Shown: piece after piece, positions 22,019 through 34,009 of the stretch
Numbering within the stretch: position 1 is the stretch's first letter
Layout of the letters: every line of letters begins with the position of its first letter
Assembly: GCF_034140825.1 (NCBI RefSeq)
Contig: NC_089035.1
Span: 31,911,501 to 31,975,500, forward strand
Length of the DNA stretch: 64,000 nt
DNA from: Oryza sativa Japonica Group
Taxonomy: Eukaryota > Streptophyta > Magnoliopsida > Poales > Poaceae
Reading direction: 5' to 3'
Made by a program: the position numbers and the translations under genes
The notes under the pieces: model-generated
Seen by the model: only the letters and a program-made list of their open reading frames with translations
What the model was told of the DNA's origin: nothing
The model's database searches: none

Positions 22019-25000
22019 TTAAAAATAGGATCTCGATGAACGTGATGAACGAGTGGTGCTGCCCTCATTTCGATCTTTCTTCCACATGCCCTCAAAGCTC
22101 AGGAAGCATTTGAGAGGTTTCACCTGTTCAAGACAAGGGCACAGCCAAAGTAAATCAATCTGTTACTTGAACAATTTCTCTATTACTATGACAGAATGTT
22201 CAGAAGACCATTGCAATACAGCAGGAAAGACATTAGCCGCTACCTTCCAACGGTTTCTCTGAGATATTTCATTCTGGATATAAGACAATTGTTCAATGAT
22301 CGTTCTAAAGTCAGGCCTGCTAGCAGGATTTTCACTCCAGCATTGTTCAATCAGCCTATCATAGTGTGGAGCAGAAAAGTGGTCAGTTCAGGGTGAAATA
22401 GTGGCACATAAAAGTTCAAAGTTCCAGATAGGCAAATGGAACACAGATTGCGGAAGCTTGTACGCAAGAAGATTGCAATGGAAAATATGTCATAATAGTG
22501 CTCCAAACAATTTAGTAGTTACCACAGGCAAAACAAAAGAAGGAATGCTTACTCTCTCAATCCGTAAGCATAATGCTTTGGAGGAGCTCTGAAAGGTGGC
22601 CTTTCTTTAGAATTATGTGCCTTCTCAATTTCATTATTTTTCTTGTCATAAAAAGGGAGACATCCTTCAATCATCTGAAAATGTTTGGAATATCAGTACA
22701 AAAACTGGTCTTCTAGGGGGCTCTGGGAGTAGGTTCAGCAGTTTTACTTTACAGTTCATAGTGGCACAGGAATACAGAATGTTGCATAGCAACACTTTTA
22801 CCTCTTGAAGTATCAAAGCAAATGAGAAGACATCCACTTTAGTATCATATTCTTCATTTCGCAGGACTTCTGGAGCTACATACCTACCTGCAACATATTT
22901 GTCATGCCAATTATCAGTGCAGAAAGAAGGTAAACAAATGTAAGTGATGATATTTTGGAACAGTAAGATGGATACTAATATATAGCTCAAATTCAGTATG
23001 AATTTTCTTACATGCATTGCCTGGAGAAGTTACAGCTTTCTCTTCTCTAACTTTTCTTCTCCATTTTAGCATCTTACACAGATCGAAATCTGCCACCTTC
23101 AGATGTCCAGTGTCATCCCTCAATATGTTTCTGTTGTCTTACACAATGGATAGAAGAAGCCTTTACAAATCATGTATTCAAAGCATCTGGTCTAGAAATA
23201 AAATAAAAGTAGTACTCACGAAGGCTCAAGGTCACGGTGGATGATAGCTTGAGGTTTATGCTCATGTAAATAATTCATCCCTCTATTAGATTTCAGAGAG
23301 AACTGCAAATCAGTCTTCATTATAGCAACAAAAAAGTAGAACCAAGAGATTCAGGTCATGATAGGCAAACCTTGCAATATCAAGAGCTAATTTCACTGCA
23401 TATGACGGTTCCAGAGCCCCTTTCCTACTCAAGTGCTTGCGCAAATCACCCTGAGAACAAAAATTCCAAAGTTCTCATCAATTCACTAAAAAAAGGTGTT
23501 TTCATACTCAAGTGCATGCATAGTCATGAACCATTTGACATTAACAGAATACTAATAGGAAGTTAACAAAGCTAGTGATCTGTCTTTGTAGTGGGGCTCA
23601 CCTTCTAAAAAAGCTAGAAACAGAAAGTAGTTAGGGAAAAGTCCATCTAGTCTATGAACATATTTTGGTGGACCAAAACAGCAAAGTTAAGCTCGGTACA
23701 CATATATCCAGCTTGCACTGATCTATTGTGCTTGTGACCAAATATTAGCAGCTAGAAGGAAAGAGTGAAGGCTAAATTGGCATTACCAGTTGGCCAAATA
23801 TTTCCAACAAAAGAAAAGCAACAGCTAAGACAAGGAAAAACAGATCTGGCATTGCCACTTGAGAATGGCAACAACATTTTATCACTCAGAACTATGAATG
23901 ACCAGGTAACTAGAAAAGTTCATCTAAAGCAGCAGCTCCTATTGCAGTTTATCAAATAGGTCTCAGATCTAAAGATGATCAGATATGTGAATAATGCAAA
24001 TTTAAAAAAGCGCTGCCTATAGGACAAACCTTGGGCATAAATTCCATTACAATCATCATTGGGCTGCTTTGTGTTACAGCACCTAAAAATTGCACGACAT
24101 TCGGATGCCGTATTAGTTGTAGCACATCAAGCTCATCTCTGAATGCTTGTCTGCAATGCAAACCAATCTAATCTGTCAGGGAACTACATTTTTCAGACGG
24201 AGTCTACAATTAAGTGAAAAAAGACGAGTAAAACAGTAACTGAATACTACTCAATGGAACCAACCCACACTTTGTTCTCGTCCATAATTAGATCGTCATC
24301 AAGCTTCTTAACAGCAACCAGAATGCCCCTCCATGTTGCTTTCCTAAATGTACCCTGAGAAACAGATGAAAATGATATAAAACATAATTGACGAAAATTG
24401 ATGGAGCAACCTAACATATTTAAAATTATGTACAGAAAGTAGGGGTCAGCAAGTCAACAAATTAGAAACATTGTGACTGGCAGATTGTGTCTCTAACTGA
24501 AAATTTCAAATAAGAAAGAAAGGCTAACATATTCATATATACACACCTTTGATATACCATTTCCATTAGTGAAATCTAGCTCGTTCGGGGAAATCTCGTA
24601 CTCAGGAACCTCACGGACATTTTTAACATGCATAGGAGCAATCTTCAAAAAAAAAAAAAAAGGAAATAAATTCAGAAAACTTGAACATAGCAGTACATCA
24701 GGAAGACAAAATGCCCGTACATAATAGTTCGGAAGTACCTTAAGCTTGGAGCCATGCTTTTCCAAGATCTTGATCACATCATGGTTCTGGTAATGCAATG
24801 CGTCTGCCAAAGGCTGCCAGATGGTAGACAAATGATACAACACTCGCATATTAAAATAGCAACCTAGAAATAAACATATATATTAGAAGTATTATCTCGA
24901 ATCCATCTCCCTCGGTGACTAAGACCATGTTCGCGTCAATCAATCATTGTACTTACTGACTAAAACTTGCATCTAATACCATTCCATGGGAGTTCCCAAT

Positions 25001-25439
25001 TCAACTCAGATTATCCCCGAGTAATCATGAGGTTTTTCAGCTAGAGCAATAAAATCACCAATAGCAGCAAAACAAAACAAAGTTCAGGGAGGCTCACCGT
25101 GCTGCCCCACTGGTCCTCGGCGACGGCATCCGCCCCACGCTGGAGGAGCAGCTCGACGACCTCGGCTTGCCCCTCGCAGGCGGCGATGTGCATCGCCGTG
25201 CGGCCGTCGGAGTCGCGGAAGTTGGGGTCGGCGCCGGCGTCGAGGAGCTCCTGGATCCCCTCGACGTCGCCCTCGTGGGCCATGTACATCAGCTGGAAGC
25301 CCATGACCCCGACCGCCTCGCTCGACCCCTCCTCCGAGCTCTCCCCCGCACCGCCGCGGTCGGGCGCCATCGACGACTGCTTCCCCAGCTTAAACCGCGG
25401 GGTCGCCGCGGCCGTCGGCGTGCTTGGCTTCGGCTCCAT
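22019..25439 (-). CDS. Ankyrin-repeat Raf-like protein kinase (integrin-linked kinase type), probable pseudokinase or atypical kinase
   Basis: A 468-residue protein in 12 exons: 25098-25439, 24739-24813, 24547-24642, 24269-24354, 24030-24150, 23371-23450, 23220-23282, 23012-23130, 22802-22887, 22553-22674, 22244-22355 and 22019-22123. All phases close. After a Ser-rich head come ankyrin repeats (DPNFRDSDGRTAMHIAACEG, GADAVAEDQWGSTPLADAL), then the kinase domain. The ATP-site lysine is present in ILVAVKKL, with HPNVVQFLGAVTQ, an APE motif in RYVAPEVL, and CWSENPASRPDFRTII near the end. Two catalytic motifs are altered: HRDLEPSN has Glu where HRDLKPxN is usual, and the metal-binding DFG reads DFD (VADFDLCKM). 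The glycine loop is weak. Plant ILKs act in stress, nutrient and immune signalling; some are reported with unusual metal use. The tail is basic and Ser/Arg-rich (RSSRSSRSYF). Confidence 0.92.
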
Positions 25440-25982
25440 GTGGCGGCGCGGGCGCGGGCACGGGAGGCGGCTAGGGTTCCGATGGGGAGGACGAGACGAG
25501 ACGAGAGATCGGATCAATCGAAGACTTTGACGGCGGAATTGAGTAGAGCGGCGAGAAGGGGGAGGGGAGAAGTACTAGCAGGCAGCCGCGCGAGGGGAGG
25601 AGGAACCGAGTTGGGAAAAAAACGGGTGGGTGGGTGGCTGAGCTGGCAACACCTCCACCAACAGACCCCACGTATGAAACCGAAAAGGAAAGAACGGCCG
25701 CAGGATCCCCGGATGTGCGGGTGACAGCTGGGCCCCGCTGCTTAATGCGGTAGTTTTGCGGTTAGTGCTGTTTGCTGGTTAAAGCATTCTCTTCGAAAGA
25801 CAGGAGAGAAACAGTTTTGTGTTCCAATTATGGTGTTTGGTCATTTGGAGTACAGGGACTTTACGGGATTATTATTGTACGAATTAGCTTAAATCCTTAA
25901 AAAAAAGTTAAAAGCCTTACACGCTTTGGATGTAGACTAAGATTATTAAGGTTGGACATGTAAAACCATAATTCTATTAGTG

Positions 25983-26245
25983 CACTTTTTCCGTACTCGT
26001 AAAGGAAGTTGTTTAGGATAATGTTTAAGTTAAACCTTAGGAATACAAATCATGAATAACTCTCAAGTTGTTGAATTTGAAAATGTAAAAAATATATGAA
26101 TAGATTTGTCTTGAAAAATACTTTCATAAAAATATACATATATCACTTTTCAATAAATATTTTTATAGAAACAACAAGTTAAACTTGTGTTTTGGAGACC
26201 GTGTCGCTGTCTAAAATGACCTCCTCTATGAGTACGAAGGAAGTA
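25983..26245. mobile_element. Stowaway-like MITE, worn
   Basis: The left end reads TTTTTCCGTACTCGTAAAGG and the right end, inverted, TACTTCCTTCGTACTCATAG, followed by matching AGGAAGTTGTTTAGG / AGGAGGTCATTTTAG. Length is about 260 bp and the interior is AT-rich. It belongs to the large rice Stowaway group by its CTYCCTCCGT-type ends. Confidence 0.6.
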
Positions 26246-26480
26246 TAACTAATTAAGTTTTAATTATTTAAAATAAAAAATGTACTATTTTAAAACAATT
26301 TTTATATAAAAAGTTTTCGTATTAAATACAATATCTAACAGTTCAAAAAAAATATGCTAATAACAATCGAGGTAAAATGTATTAATCAAAAAAGAACCAG
26401 GCATATGACCACCCAAACCCAAATGGCGAACACCCAGGAATGCTAACACTGATGGAATTGATCAACTAATAAATGTTATA

Positions 26481-26714
26481 CTTCCTTCGTTTCAGGTTTT
26501 GATTTTAGTCAAAGTCAAATTACTCTAAGTTTAACTAATTTTGTAGAAAAAAATAGTAATATTTTTAATCCAATACTAGTATATTATGAAAATTTATTTA
26601 ATTATATATTTAATGAAAAAATGATAGTGTTATAAATATTACTTTTTTTATAGAGTTAGTTAAATTTATAGTTTGATTTTGACCAAATATCTTATATAAC
26701 TAAAACAGAGGAAG
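26481..26714. mobile_element. Stowaway-like MITE with TA target duplication
   Basis: It begins CTTCCTTCGTTTCAGGTTTT and ends ...AACAGAGGAAG, flanked by TA on both sides. TTGATTTTAGTCAAAGTCAA near the left pairs with TTTGATTTTGACCAAATA near the right. It is 234 bp long. Stowaway elements are non-autonomous Tc1/mariner derivatives. Confidence 0.7.
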
Positions 26715-28021
26715 TAAATGTTTAGATCGAGACATGTCGGCTGCTTAATACTAAGAAAAAGGCATGTTGTTCGCAGGAGACATCAGATGTCCGGTCCAAA
26801 TCTCGGGGTGGTTAGCGAGGGAAACACTGCTAGCCAGTAGTAGCAATATCATCATGTCTTTATGACGTATATACTAATTACTAATAAGATAAGAGCTTTA
26901 GGTAGTATGAAACGAGCATTATATATGTTGTAAGATAGTTGATGGCTGGAGATGCACGTTGCGGATAAGGACTCGCATGATGTAATGGGGCCTTGGTGTT
27001 GTCATCGTGACGCCGGAACAGACCAATTGGGGATAAAAAGAATCGTAAAGCGTGTAGGTATGGACGAACACTATGCTGTCTAGAAGCAAAGACGCCTTGA
27101 TCTCCTAAAGAAATTGTTGTCGTAAAAATCTGAAAGTGACATTTTGCTTCTTGTTCATTCGGCGGGAGATATATAAATAAAAGAAGACGTAGTACAGGTC
27201 TCTGGTCCTTGATGGTTGCTAGGAGACGAGCTGACGAGGAAGTATTATCCACTAAGATCAGGGAGATATATAAATAACGAAGTATTATCCACTAAAAACA
27301 TTGAACTTCTCTAGCTGCGTACAATCCAGCCTAAGATCTGACGAGTGAGGATTAAGCGTATAATATGAGTGGTACTTATCTCAATGTTCTTTTACAAGCT
27401 GGGACTAACTCAGCAAAGGAAACTAAATTTTTCTTTAGTATTTGACGTTTGCCACTTTTTCAGGAGGAGATGCCCCTGATATTTGTCTACTTTATTCGAA
27501 AGTAGGATCGCATATTCAGATAAGCATCCTCTCCGATGCTGAAAGGCCGTCGATGACCGAGTCATTTCGTTTTCTCTTCGTTTTCCTCGCTGTTTTATTG
27601 CCTTCTTTCCGATTATACAAGGCACCAGCGCATTTTCAACGTAGCTGAAAGCGCGTACCCGACCGGCCGAGCCGACCAGCTGCTTGTGCAGTTCAGCTGC
27701 GTGACTGTTTCCGTTGCCCAGACGGGCATAAGACGACGGCCAAAATGGATTTCGTCCGCGTCTCCTCCTCACACACGTAAATGATCGATGCCGACGCGTT
27801 TTAGTACGGGGAAAGAAAGCAGTCAGCTTGGGCCACTGTATGTCTTCGATTTGAGTTGGCTGTTGTTCTGACTGTTCATTGGGCCAACCCGGGGCCACCA
27901 GCTACAGATAAACAAAAATGAAAAAACAAACTCAGATCACTTTATTCTATTCGCCCCGTTTTCTTTGTCCTTATTCTCACTCTAGAATATTTGATTGTAT
28001 TAGATCTATTTATTTTATGTA

Positions 28022-28593
28022 GGAGCGGATTCTGATCCCTCGAGAGGACACCTCCTTATTTTGTACATCAAATTTATTAAAAAAGTGAAAAATAATTGGT
28101 ATAGTAGATCAACATGTAATATGTTTTTCCATAAACATACAAGTTCAAATTTGATTTATAAAATTAAAAAAAAAACGAATTTGACTACGGATTACACGTT
28201 CTATCCAAAGTTAAAATTTGTTATTTTTTCTATTTATATAAGTTAAATTTGAAAGCGATATATCACATATTGATCTACTCCCTCCGTTTTTTAATAGATG
28301 ACGCTGTTGACTTTTTCTCACATGTTTGACCATTCGTCTTATTCAAAAATTTTATGCAAATGTATAAGATATAAATCACACTTAAAGTACTATGAGTGAT
28401 AAAACAACTCATAACAAAATAAATTATAATTACGTAAATTTTTTGAATAAGACGAATGGTCAAACTTGTGAGAAAAAGTCAACAGCATCATCTATTAAAA
28501 AATAGAGGTAGTATCTTACTATTTTTTTAAAAAAAATGATGATTTTTTTAGTGACAAGAAAAACAAAAGGACATTCCCTGGAGGGATGAATAG
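28022..28593. mobile_element. Larger MITE-like element interrupted by a Stowaway
   Basis: The outer ends are imperfect inverted repeats (GATCCCTCGAGAGGACACC on the left; CATCCCTCCAGGGAATGTCC on the right when inverted). A second inverted pair, TAGATCAACATGTAAT and the inverse of CATATTGATCTA, lies inside. The Stowaway at 28278-28511 splits it. Without that insert it would be about 335 bp. Confidence 0.45.
28278..28511. mobile_element. Stowaway MITE with near-perfect terminal inverted repeats
   Basis: It starts CTCCCTCCGTTTTTTAATAG and ends TATTAAAAAATAGAGGTAG, with flanking TA on both sides. Long arms continue (GTTGACTTTTTCTCACATGT against its inverse), so most of the element can fold on itself. 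It sits inside an older element (28022-28593) and is therefore the younger of the two. Confidence 0.8.
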
Positions 28594-28944
28594 AGTTTTT
28601 ATTGTATCTCTTCTTACTATATAGTTGGTACCCACTAAGTCATAATTGCTATAAAGCTTGCACACAGCTTGCCACATCATCGACGCATATTAGCTGTCAG
28701 ATATCCAGTTTGCTGTTGGCAAAAAAAAAAAGGGAACAAACCTCTCCCTTGACGTCTCTGCCCAGTGGGCTGTTGGTCCAAGCAACAGAAGAAAATTTTT
28801 TCGTTCCCAATGGACGAAAGTGGCCCACTTGATAAACACGTACTCCACATTATTTTGTCGGAAAGAAAAACACGCAACCAATGAGTAAAAAAAGGAAACA
28901 TGCGAAGATTGATCAACAATGTTTCTCAGTAAGAATTCTCAAAT

Positions 28945-28974
28945 CTCGCTGCAACGCGCGGGGCATCCACTAGT
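28945..28974 (+). mobile_element. Probable Helitron 3' end, degenerate hairpin
   Basis: The sequence CTCGCTGCAACGCGCGGGG is followed by CATCCA and the terminal CTAGT, then a host A. This matches rice Helitron 3' ends (GCAACGC...CGGG hairpin then CTAGT), but the stem is imperfect. The 5' end is not found. Confidence 0.5.
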
Positions 28975-30594
28975 ATTTGTAATTTGCACTCCACGTCCAG
29001 GTGTGTGCACGCCTGTGCATCCCCTTTAGTAAAAAAAGAAAAAAGTTTATCACATTGCAGAACTACACTATGCATGCGGCATGCCAACGAAGAATAATGA
29101 ATTAGAAGACAACATCAATAACAATACTTACAGTTTCAGGAGATGAGCGTCCTCGCTGATGTTTCCTACCAAAAGGAAATTCATAGAAGAATAAAGAGGT
29201 CGGGTGTCAACCTAGCCGGTTGCATCCTCACAACACGAGATGTGTAAAGCCCGATTATTGATGTTCCAGCATAAAACTTGTACCGCACAACGCTACAGGT
29301 GCTATTTCCGAGAAAAATAAGTCGAAGAATCCATAGCATGCATGCTATTAGCAGAATGGTGAATATATTATTCCTTCGAAACACAGCATGCATATAAATA
29401 ACATGCCAGTACGCCACCATCATCCTTTGTTGTCATCTTCACTAGTGAAAAATTTAGAAATGATATGGTACGAAGTTAAACAAGTAGTCTTTGTAGTACT
29501 TAAGGCAGTTTATGAAACAAACTATTGCAAACTAATACTCTTTTATTTAGTTCATGATATAACAAAGCATGTAAAGTGTGCAGTGAACAAATTTCCTGTT
29601 GGATATGTATAACTGGCAACAATTGATATTTTCTAGTCCCTATGAATTCATACACTAATACAATAGATATTTGCGTATATTATTTTTCATCTATTGACAT
29701 CGTCAAGAAACATGTGTCTCGTCAAACTAGAATCAGAAGATGAATGATGTCCATTCAATAATAAGGATGACAAAAAAAGAGGAGGGAAAGTGAATGTTTA
29801 AATTGTTCTCAGGTTTTAGCTCTTACCTTTTGGAGAACATTGTTATCTTCACTAGGAGATGCTTCCCCTTTCAACTTTGGTATCAGCCAAGGAGTCGATG
29901 TTCTTTTTGAGTATCGTTTAACCGTATCAGATATTGGGCACAATCACACAATTGCAACCACACTGAAGAGGTCCCAAAAGATGGAATCGTAAAAGAATGA
30001 ATGGCAGGACAACTATAAAATCTTATCTTCGATTCCATCGGCTTATGAATCTGATGAGATCAAAAGTTGACATACAGTGGTTAAACATATTGGCAACATT
30101 CTCATGTAAACATAAGTTTTGTTTCTAAAGGTTACATTTAGTGCTTGAAACATACTCCCTCCATCCCTGTCCAGATACATAGCTAGAAGTTGGTTTTTTA
30201 TAGGACAGGGGGTGTGCTGCTGATCTATTGGTTACTATCTACCCTCAATTGTAAAATCATGCGAGCGCTTAACTGACATATGTATTCAACTCTACGCCAT
30301 GCACTGTAACAAAATATGGACACTCATCATCTCTGATTTGTTGGATGTTGCCACTTCCTACTGTAAGGTATATATGCACATATCCTCCATGTGAAGAAAG
30401 AGCTATTAGATTCTACTTTCTCTAACATCAGGTAGAACAAGGAATCCTTATCGTAAAAAGAATGAAAGTAAAAAAAAAGAACGAAAGTAACAGTCAAATT
30501 TGGATTGCATGGCTAGAATTTCATGTGCTAGGAAGAATATGTATGATTGTACCAGAAACTTGTGTACATGGCCTAAAAGATAAGCTGCCACATA

Positions 30595-30706
30595 CTACCT
30601 CCGTCCCGAAATAAGTTAATCTAGTACGGGATGTGCATGTCCAGATTTGTAGTACTAGAAAATGCCATATCCCATACTAGATTAACTTATTTTGGGACGG
30701 ATGTAG
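30595..30706. mobile_element. Small near-palindromic Stowaway MITE (112 bp)
   Basis: It starts CTACCTCCGTCCCGAAATAA and ends TTATTTTGGGACGGATGTAG, with TA on both sides. The arms continue inward (GTTAATCTAGTACGGGAT against its inverse), leaving only a short loop. Confidence 0.8.
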
Positions 30707-31850
30707 TATGCTTATGACTCGTAAGCTGTTTTTGGCATGGCCAAATTAAGATTAAATAAACATCAACTTGGGAACAACCACTACTGGAAGTTTGAAATAA
30801 ATCCATGACCTCGCCCTGTGGATATGTATCGAAGAATTGTGGAACTAATATTAATATACAATCAGTTTTCTTTTTCTTTTAAAGAAGGTTCTCTACAGGA
30901 TCCAACTAGCTACCCACCAAAATATACACACTAGTATTCAAGATTAGTCATCAAGCCTCAAGTAAAAAAAAAAGGTACCAAGCTTAGTTGAAGAAAAAAG
31001 TCCCCTCGTACTGAGAATACTTTAGTACCAACTATATTAGCTTTAGAAACTACTTCTGAAACGTTCTTAATAACATGTCCCGTTTCTCTTTCTCAAAAAC
31101 TAGATTTTTGGGCAACCTTAGTTGAAGTTTTTCTGAATTTGTAGGTTCACCAATGAAAACATAGATGAAATTTAATCTTAGACAAGCATTTTTTATTAGA
31201 ATAAAGGGTTAATTGGTCCATACTATTGCAAATATGCCTGATTGGAAATCTACTATTACTATTCATGATACCGACTGAGTGCCGTTCCGTCTAGTTTTTT
31301 ATCGGCACCCATCCAAGTCACCCTTCTCCATAGATACTTATCATTTAAGCGTCTAAAATCTGAATACTATAACATGCACTTCAGTTTCATATATAGCATA
31401 TGAAAAAAAGAATAACAAATGTCATGCTTAACACAATGCGATGATAAAAGTATGTCATGTAAACATAAATCTAAATAAAAGGTACAAACTACATAACCAC
31501 AACCTACATTATTCTCAAATACAGAAAGATTATACATCCAAAGATAGGAGCCAAGTAATTAGAAAATTGCATTTGATTTCTAGGTTTCCTCCATAAAACC
31601 AAAACAATACTAGCAGTAGGAAGCCTTTGTGGGGAAGGAATTTTAAGAAAACAAAAGCTCTCGAAAAAAAAAGCTAGCACAACTCAAACAAGATCCCCTA
31701 CATGGGAGTATGGCATGATATTAGCATCCAACTTTGGAAAAAGTGATTATGACAACCATCGTTCCCTCTTTATAAGAAGTTGAATGCCTAGACTCAATTT
31801 TTCCAAGTCCACATTGAACAAAGTAATAACATGTTCCAGTTCCACAAGAG

Positions 31851-34009
31851 ATGTCTGGTGTGCCAACTGTGGAGCCCTTGGTTTTGGCTCATGTCATACA
31901 TGACGTGTTAGATCCATTTAGACCAACTATGCCCCTTAGAATAACATACAACGATAGGTTACTTCTGGCAGGTGCTGAGCTGAAACCATCTGCAACTGTG
32001 CATAAACCAAGAGTAGATATTGGTGGCACCGACCTGAGGGTGTTCTACACATTGGTAAAGCAAAGACCTATATGCTTCCATGTTGGAACATGTTCTAAAT
32101 GTTGATAATGCAACTCCATTACACAAGAAAAAATAATATACTAAACTTGTTTCTTCTACTTTTACATATGCAAAAGGTACTGGTGGATCCAGATGCTCCA
32201 AGCCCAAGCAACCCATCACTAGGGGAGTATTTGCACTAGTAAGCCATTTATAAATTTGTCTTTTCCAGTCTCAGTGGGATACATAGACACCCCGAGGTCA
32301 TGGTTGTGGACATCTTCTGGGTGGGACAGAGTTCCTGTGATGCAACGTCCCACCTGACGTGGTCACTGACATGTGGACCCGTAGGTGGTGGGGATCACAT
32401 GTCAGTGACCACGGCCCTCTGAATTTACGTAAGAGGATCTCAATCCCTTCAGTGACCTAGTCCCCCTTCCTCTATCCCCCCCTCTATCTACTGATTGATG
32501 TCCTTGTTTAACATATCTTATGTTGTGTGTAGGATGGTGATAGATATCCCAGGAACAACTGGAGTCAACTGTATGCATAGCATCTGTTAGCAAATTTAAT
32601 TTCATCGTAATCTTTTAGATTAAAAACAACAATTCCTAATTTTCTTAGATGTGTTCATTGCCCCATAATCAACAAAAGTACATATTAATTGTTACAATAA
32701 ATAGTTCGTATCTTACTGAATTGCTATATGATAGCCGACTTTATAGCAATTCGGTAAGAAACAAAATTCATTGAAGAAGCACTCTATAGCCAATGGCTAG
32801 TAACCATGAGATATGGAGTTCATGAATATTAAAAAGAAATGCTAAAATGAACTATCAGGGAGAAGGTTAGAAACAAATTTAAACTAAATCCATGCCTACA
32901 AAGCTACAACATGTCAACAATGCTAGCTACTTGCATAGGAAAGCTTACCTAACATGTGTAACATATTTGCTAAATCCCTGCCTAGCTACCGGAGCTTTGC
33001 AGTTTAGCAAATATGTTACATTAAGTCATTAACTTTGCCGCTTATGTCAATAGTTATCCCCAAAAACAACATAAAAGATGCAGCCATTAATGAGCCTAAA
33101 CGTAAGGAAACAAGTGAAAAGCTACCATATGGCAGGAAGAGTACTAAATAATTATCGGAACAAGTTGATTCTTGAACCCAAGAACAAGAAGAAGACTATG
33201 TTCAACGTGTAAGTGCTTTATTCACCACACTTTTTTTTAGCTTAATATTGATTCCTAGATTTTTGGGGTCTAAAGATGACTATCTACAAAAATTCAGAAT
33301 TGTGTGTTGATAAAATGGCATACACAACTCCCTGAAAAGTCACATACTAAATGAGATTAATATTTCATATTCACTTCATCTATCAAGTTTATATATATTG
33401 TTGAGGGGTAGTGGCATCAACACAGTGTTACAGCTAGGAGCTACATATTCCCTAGCTTAAGACTAAAAGTATAAGTTAAATATAGCTAAATCAAACACCT
33501 AACATATTTTGTGCTAGGCTAAGCCCAACTTCCATATAGAAGTTCAAGTTTCATAGGGAGGAGACGACATGTTATGGAACATTTAAAATAGTAAAGGTTT
33601 AAAAGCTAAGGTTCACCCAAATAGACTTCAAAATGATTTGACAAACGAAATTGGGGGATCCTGAAGAAAAGACGAATCTGCATACTATAGTAGTGCATAG
33701 CAGTTATGTCAATTGGAAAAAAAAAATACAAATTGATTTCGAATATAGATGAAATATCATAAAACTCTTGCAGGTCAAGACCTCATGCTTTATGAAAGAC
33801 CGGAACTGAGATATGGTATCCACCGGATGGTATTTGTGTTATTCCGACAACTTGGCAGGGGAACCGTTTTTGCACCAGAGATGCGACACAACTTCCATTG
33901 TAGAAGCTTTGCGCAACAATACCATCTGGACATTGTGGCCGCTACATATTTCAACTGCCAAAGGGAAGCCGGCTCTGGTGGAAGAAGGTTCAGGTCCGAG
34001 AGTTCTTAA
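31851..34009 (+). CDS. FTL9: FT-like phosphatidylethanolamine-binding protein (florigen family), with an in-frame stop across the exon 2/3 junction
   Basis: Four exons with the FT/TFL1 structure: 31851-32054, 32177-32238 (62 nt, the family's standard size), 32533-32570 and 33774-34009. Exon 1 gives [14 protein letters not shown] through RVFYTL. Exon 2 gives [20 protein letters not shown], with the ligand-pocket motif and the Tyr that marks FT rather than TFL1. Exon 4 contains [16 protein letters not shown] and [14 protein letters not shown] homologues read YLHW(L/M)V, with Trp split TG|G across the junction. Here exon 2 ends TA and exon 3 starts G, which makes TAG. Exon 3 is 38 nt where 41 is usual, so FG becomes one Cys without a frame change. 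Apart from the TAG the frame is intact, which suggests a recent loss, a null allele, or an alternative donor I cannot see. The symbol is from memory of the rice list. Confidence 0.85.
32358..32413. repeat. Perfect 17-bp inverted repeat in FT-like intron 2
   Basis: The arms CGTGGTCACTGACATGT and ACATGTCAGTGACCACG are perfect inverse copies separated by 22 bases, so the intron RNA can form a stable hairpin. It may be a remnant of a small foldback element. Confidence 0.8.

Larger units (their letters stand above)
25440..31850. other. Transposon-rich spacer between the kinase and the FT-like gene
   Basis: The first 300 bp (to about 25740) are the GC-rich promoter and leader side of the kinase gene. 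The rest is AT-rich and holds the elements listed at 25983, 26481, 28022, 28278, 28945 and 30595, a partial Stowaway end near 30153, and a copy near 31205-31245 of the end sequence GGTTAATTGGTCCATACTAT, related to the element at 36876. Two short splice-bordered open segments on the minus strand (29827-29947 and about 29139-29162) are discussed as a finding. I support no complete gene here. Confidence 0.55.
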
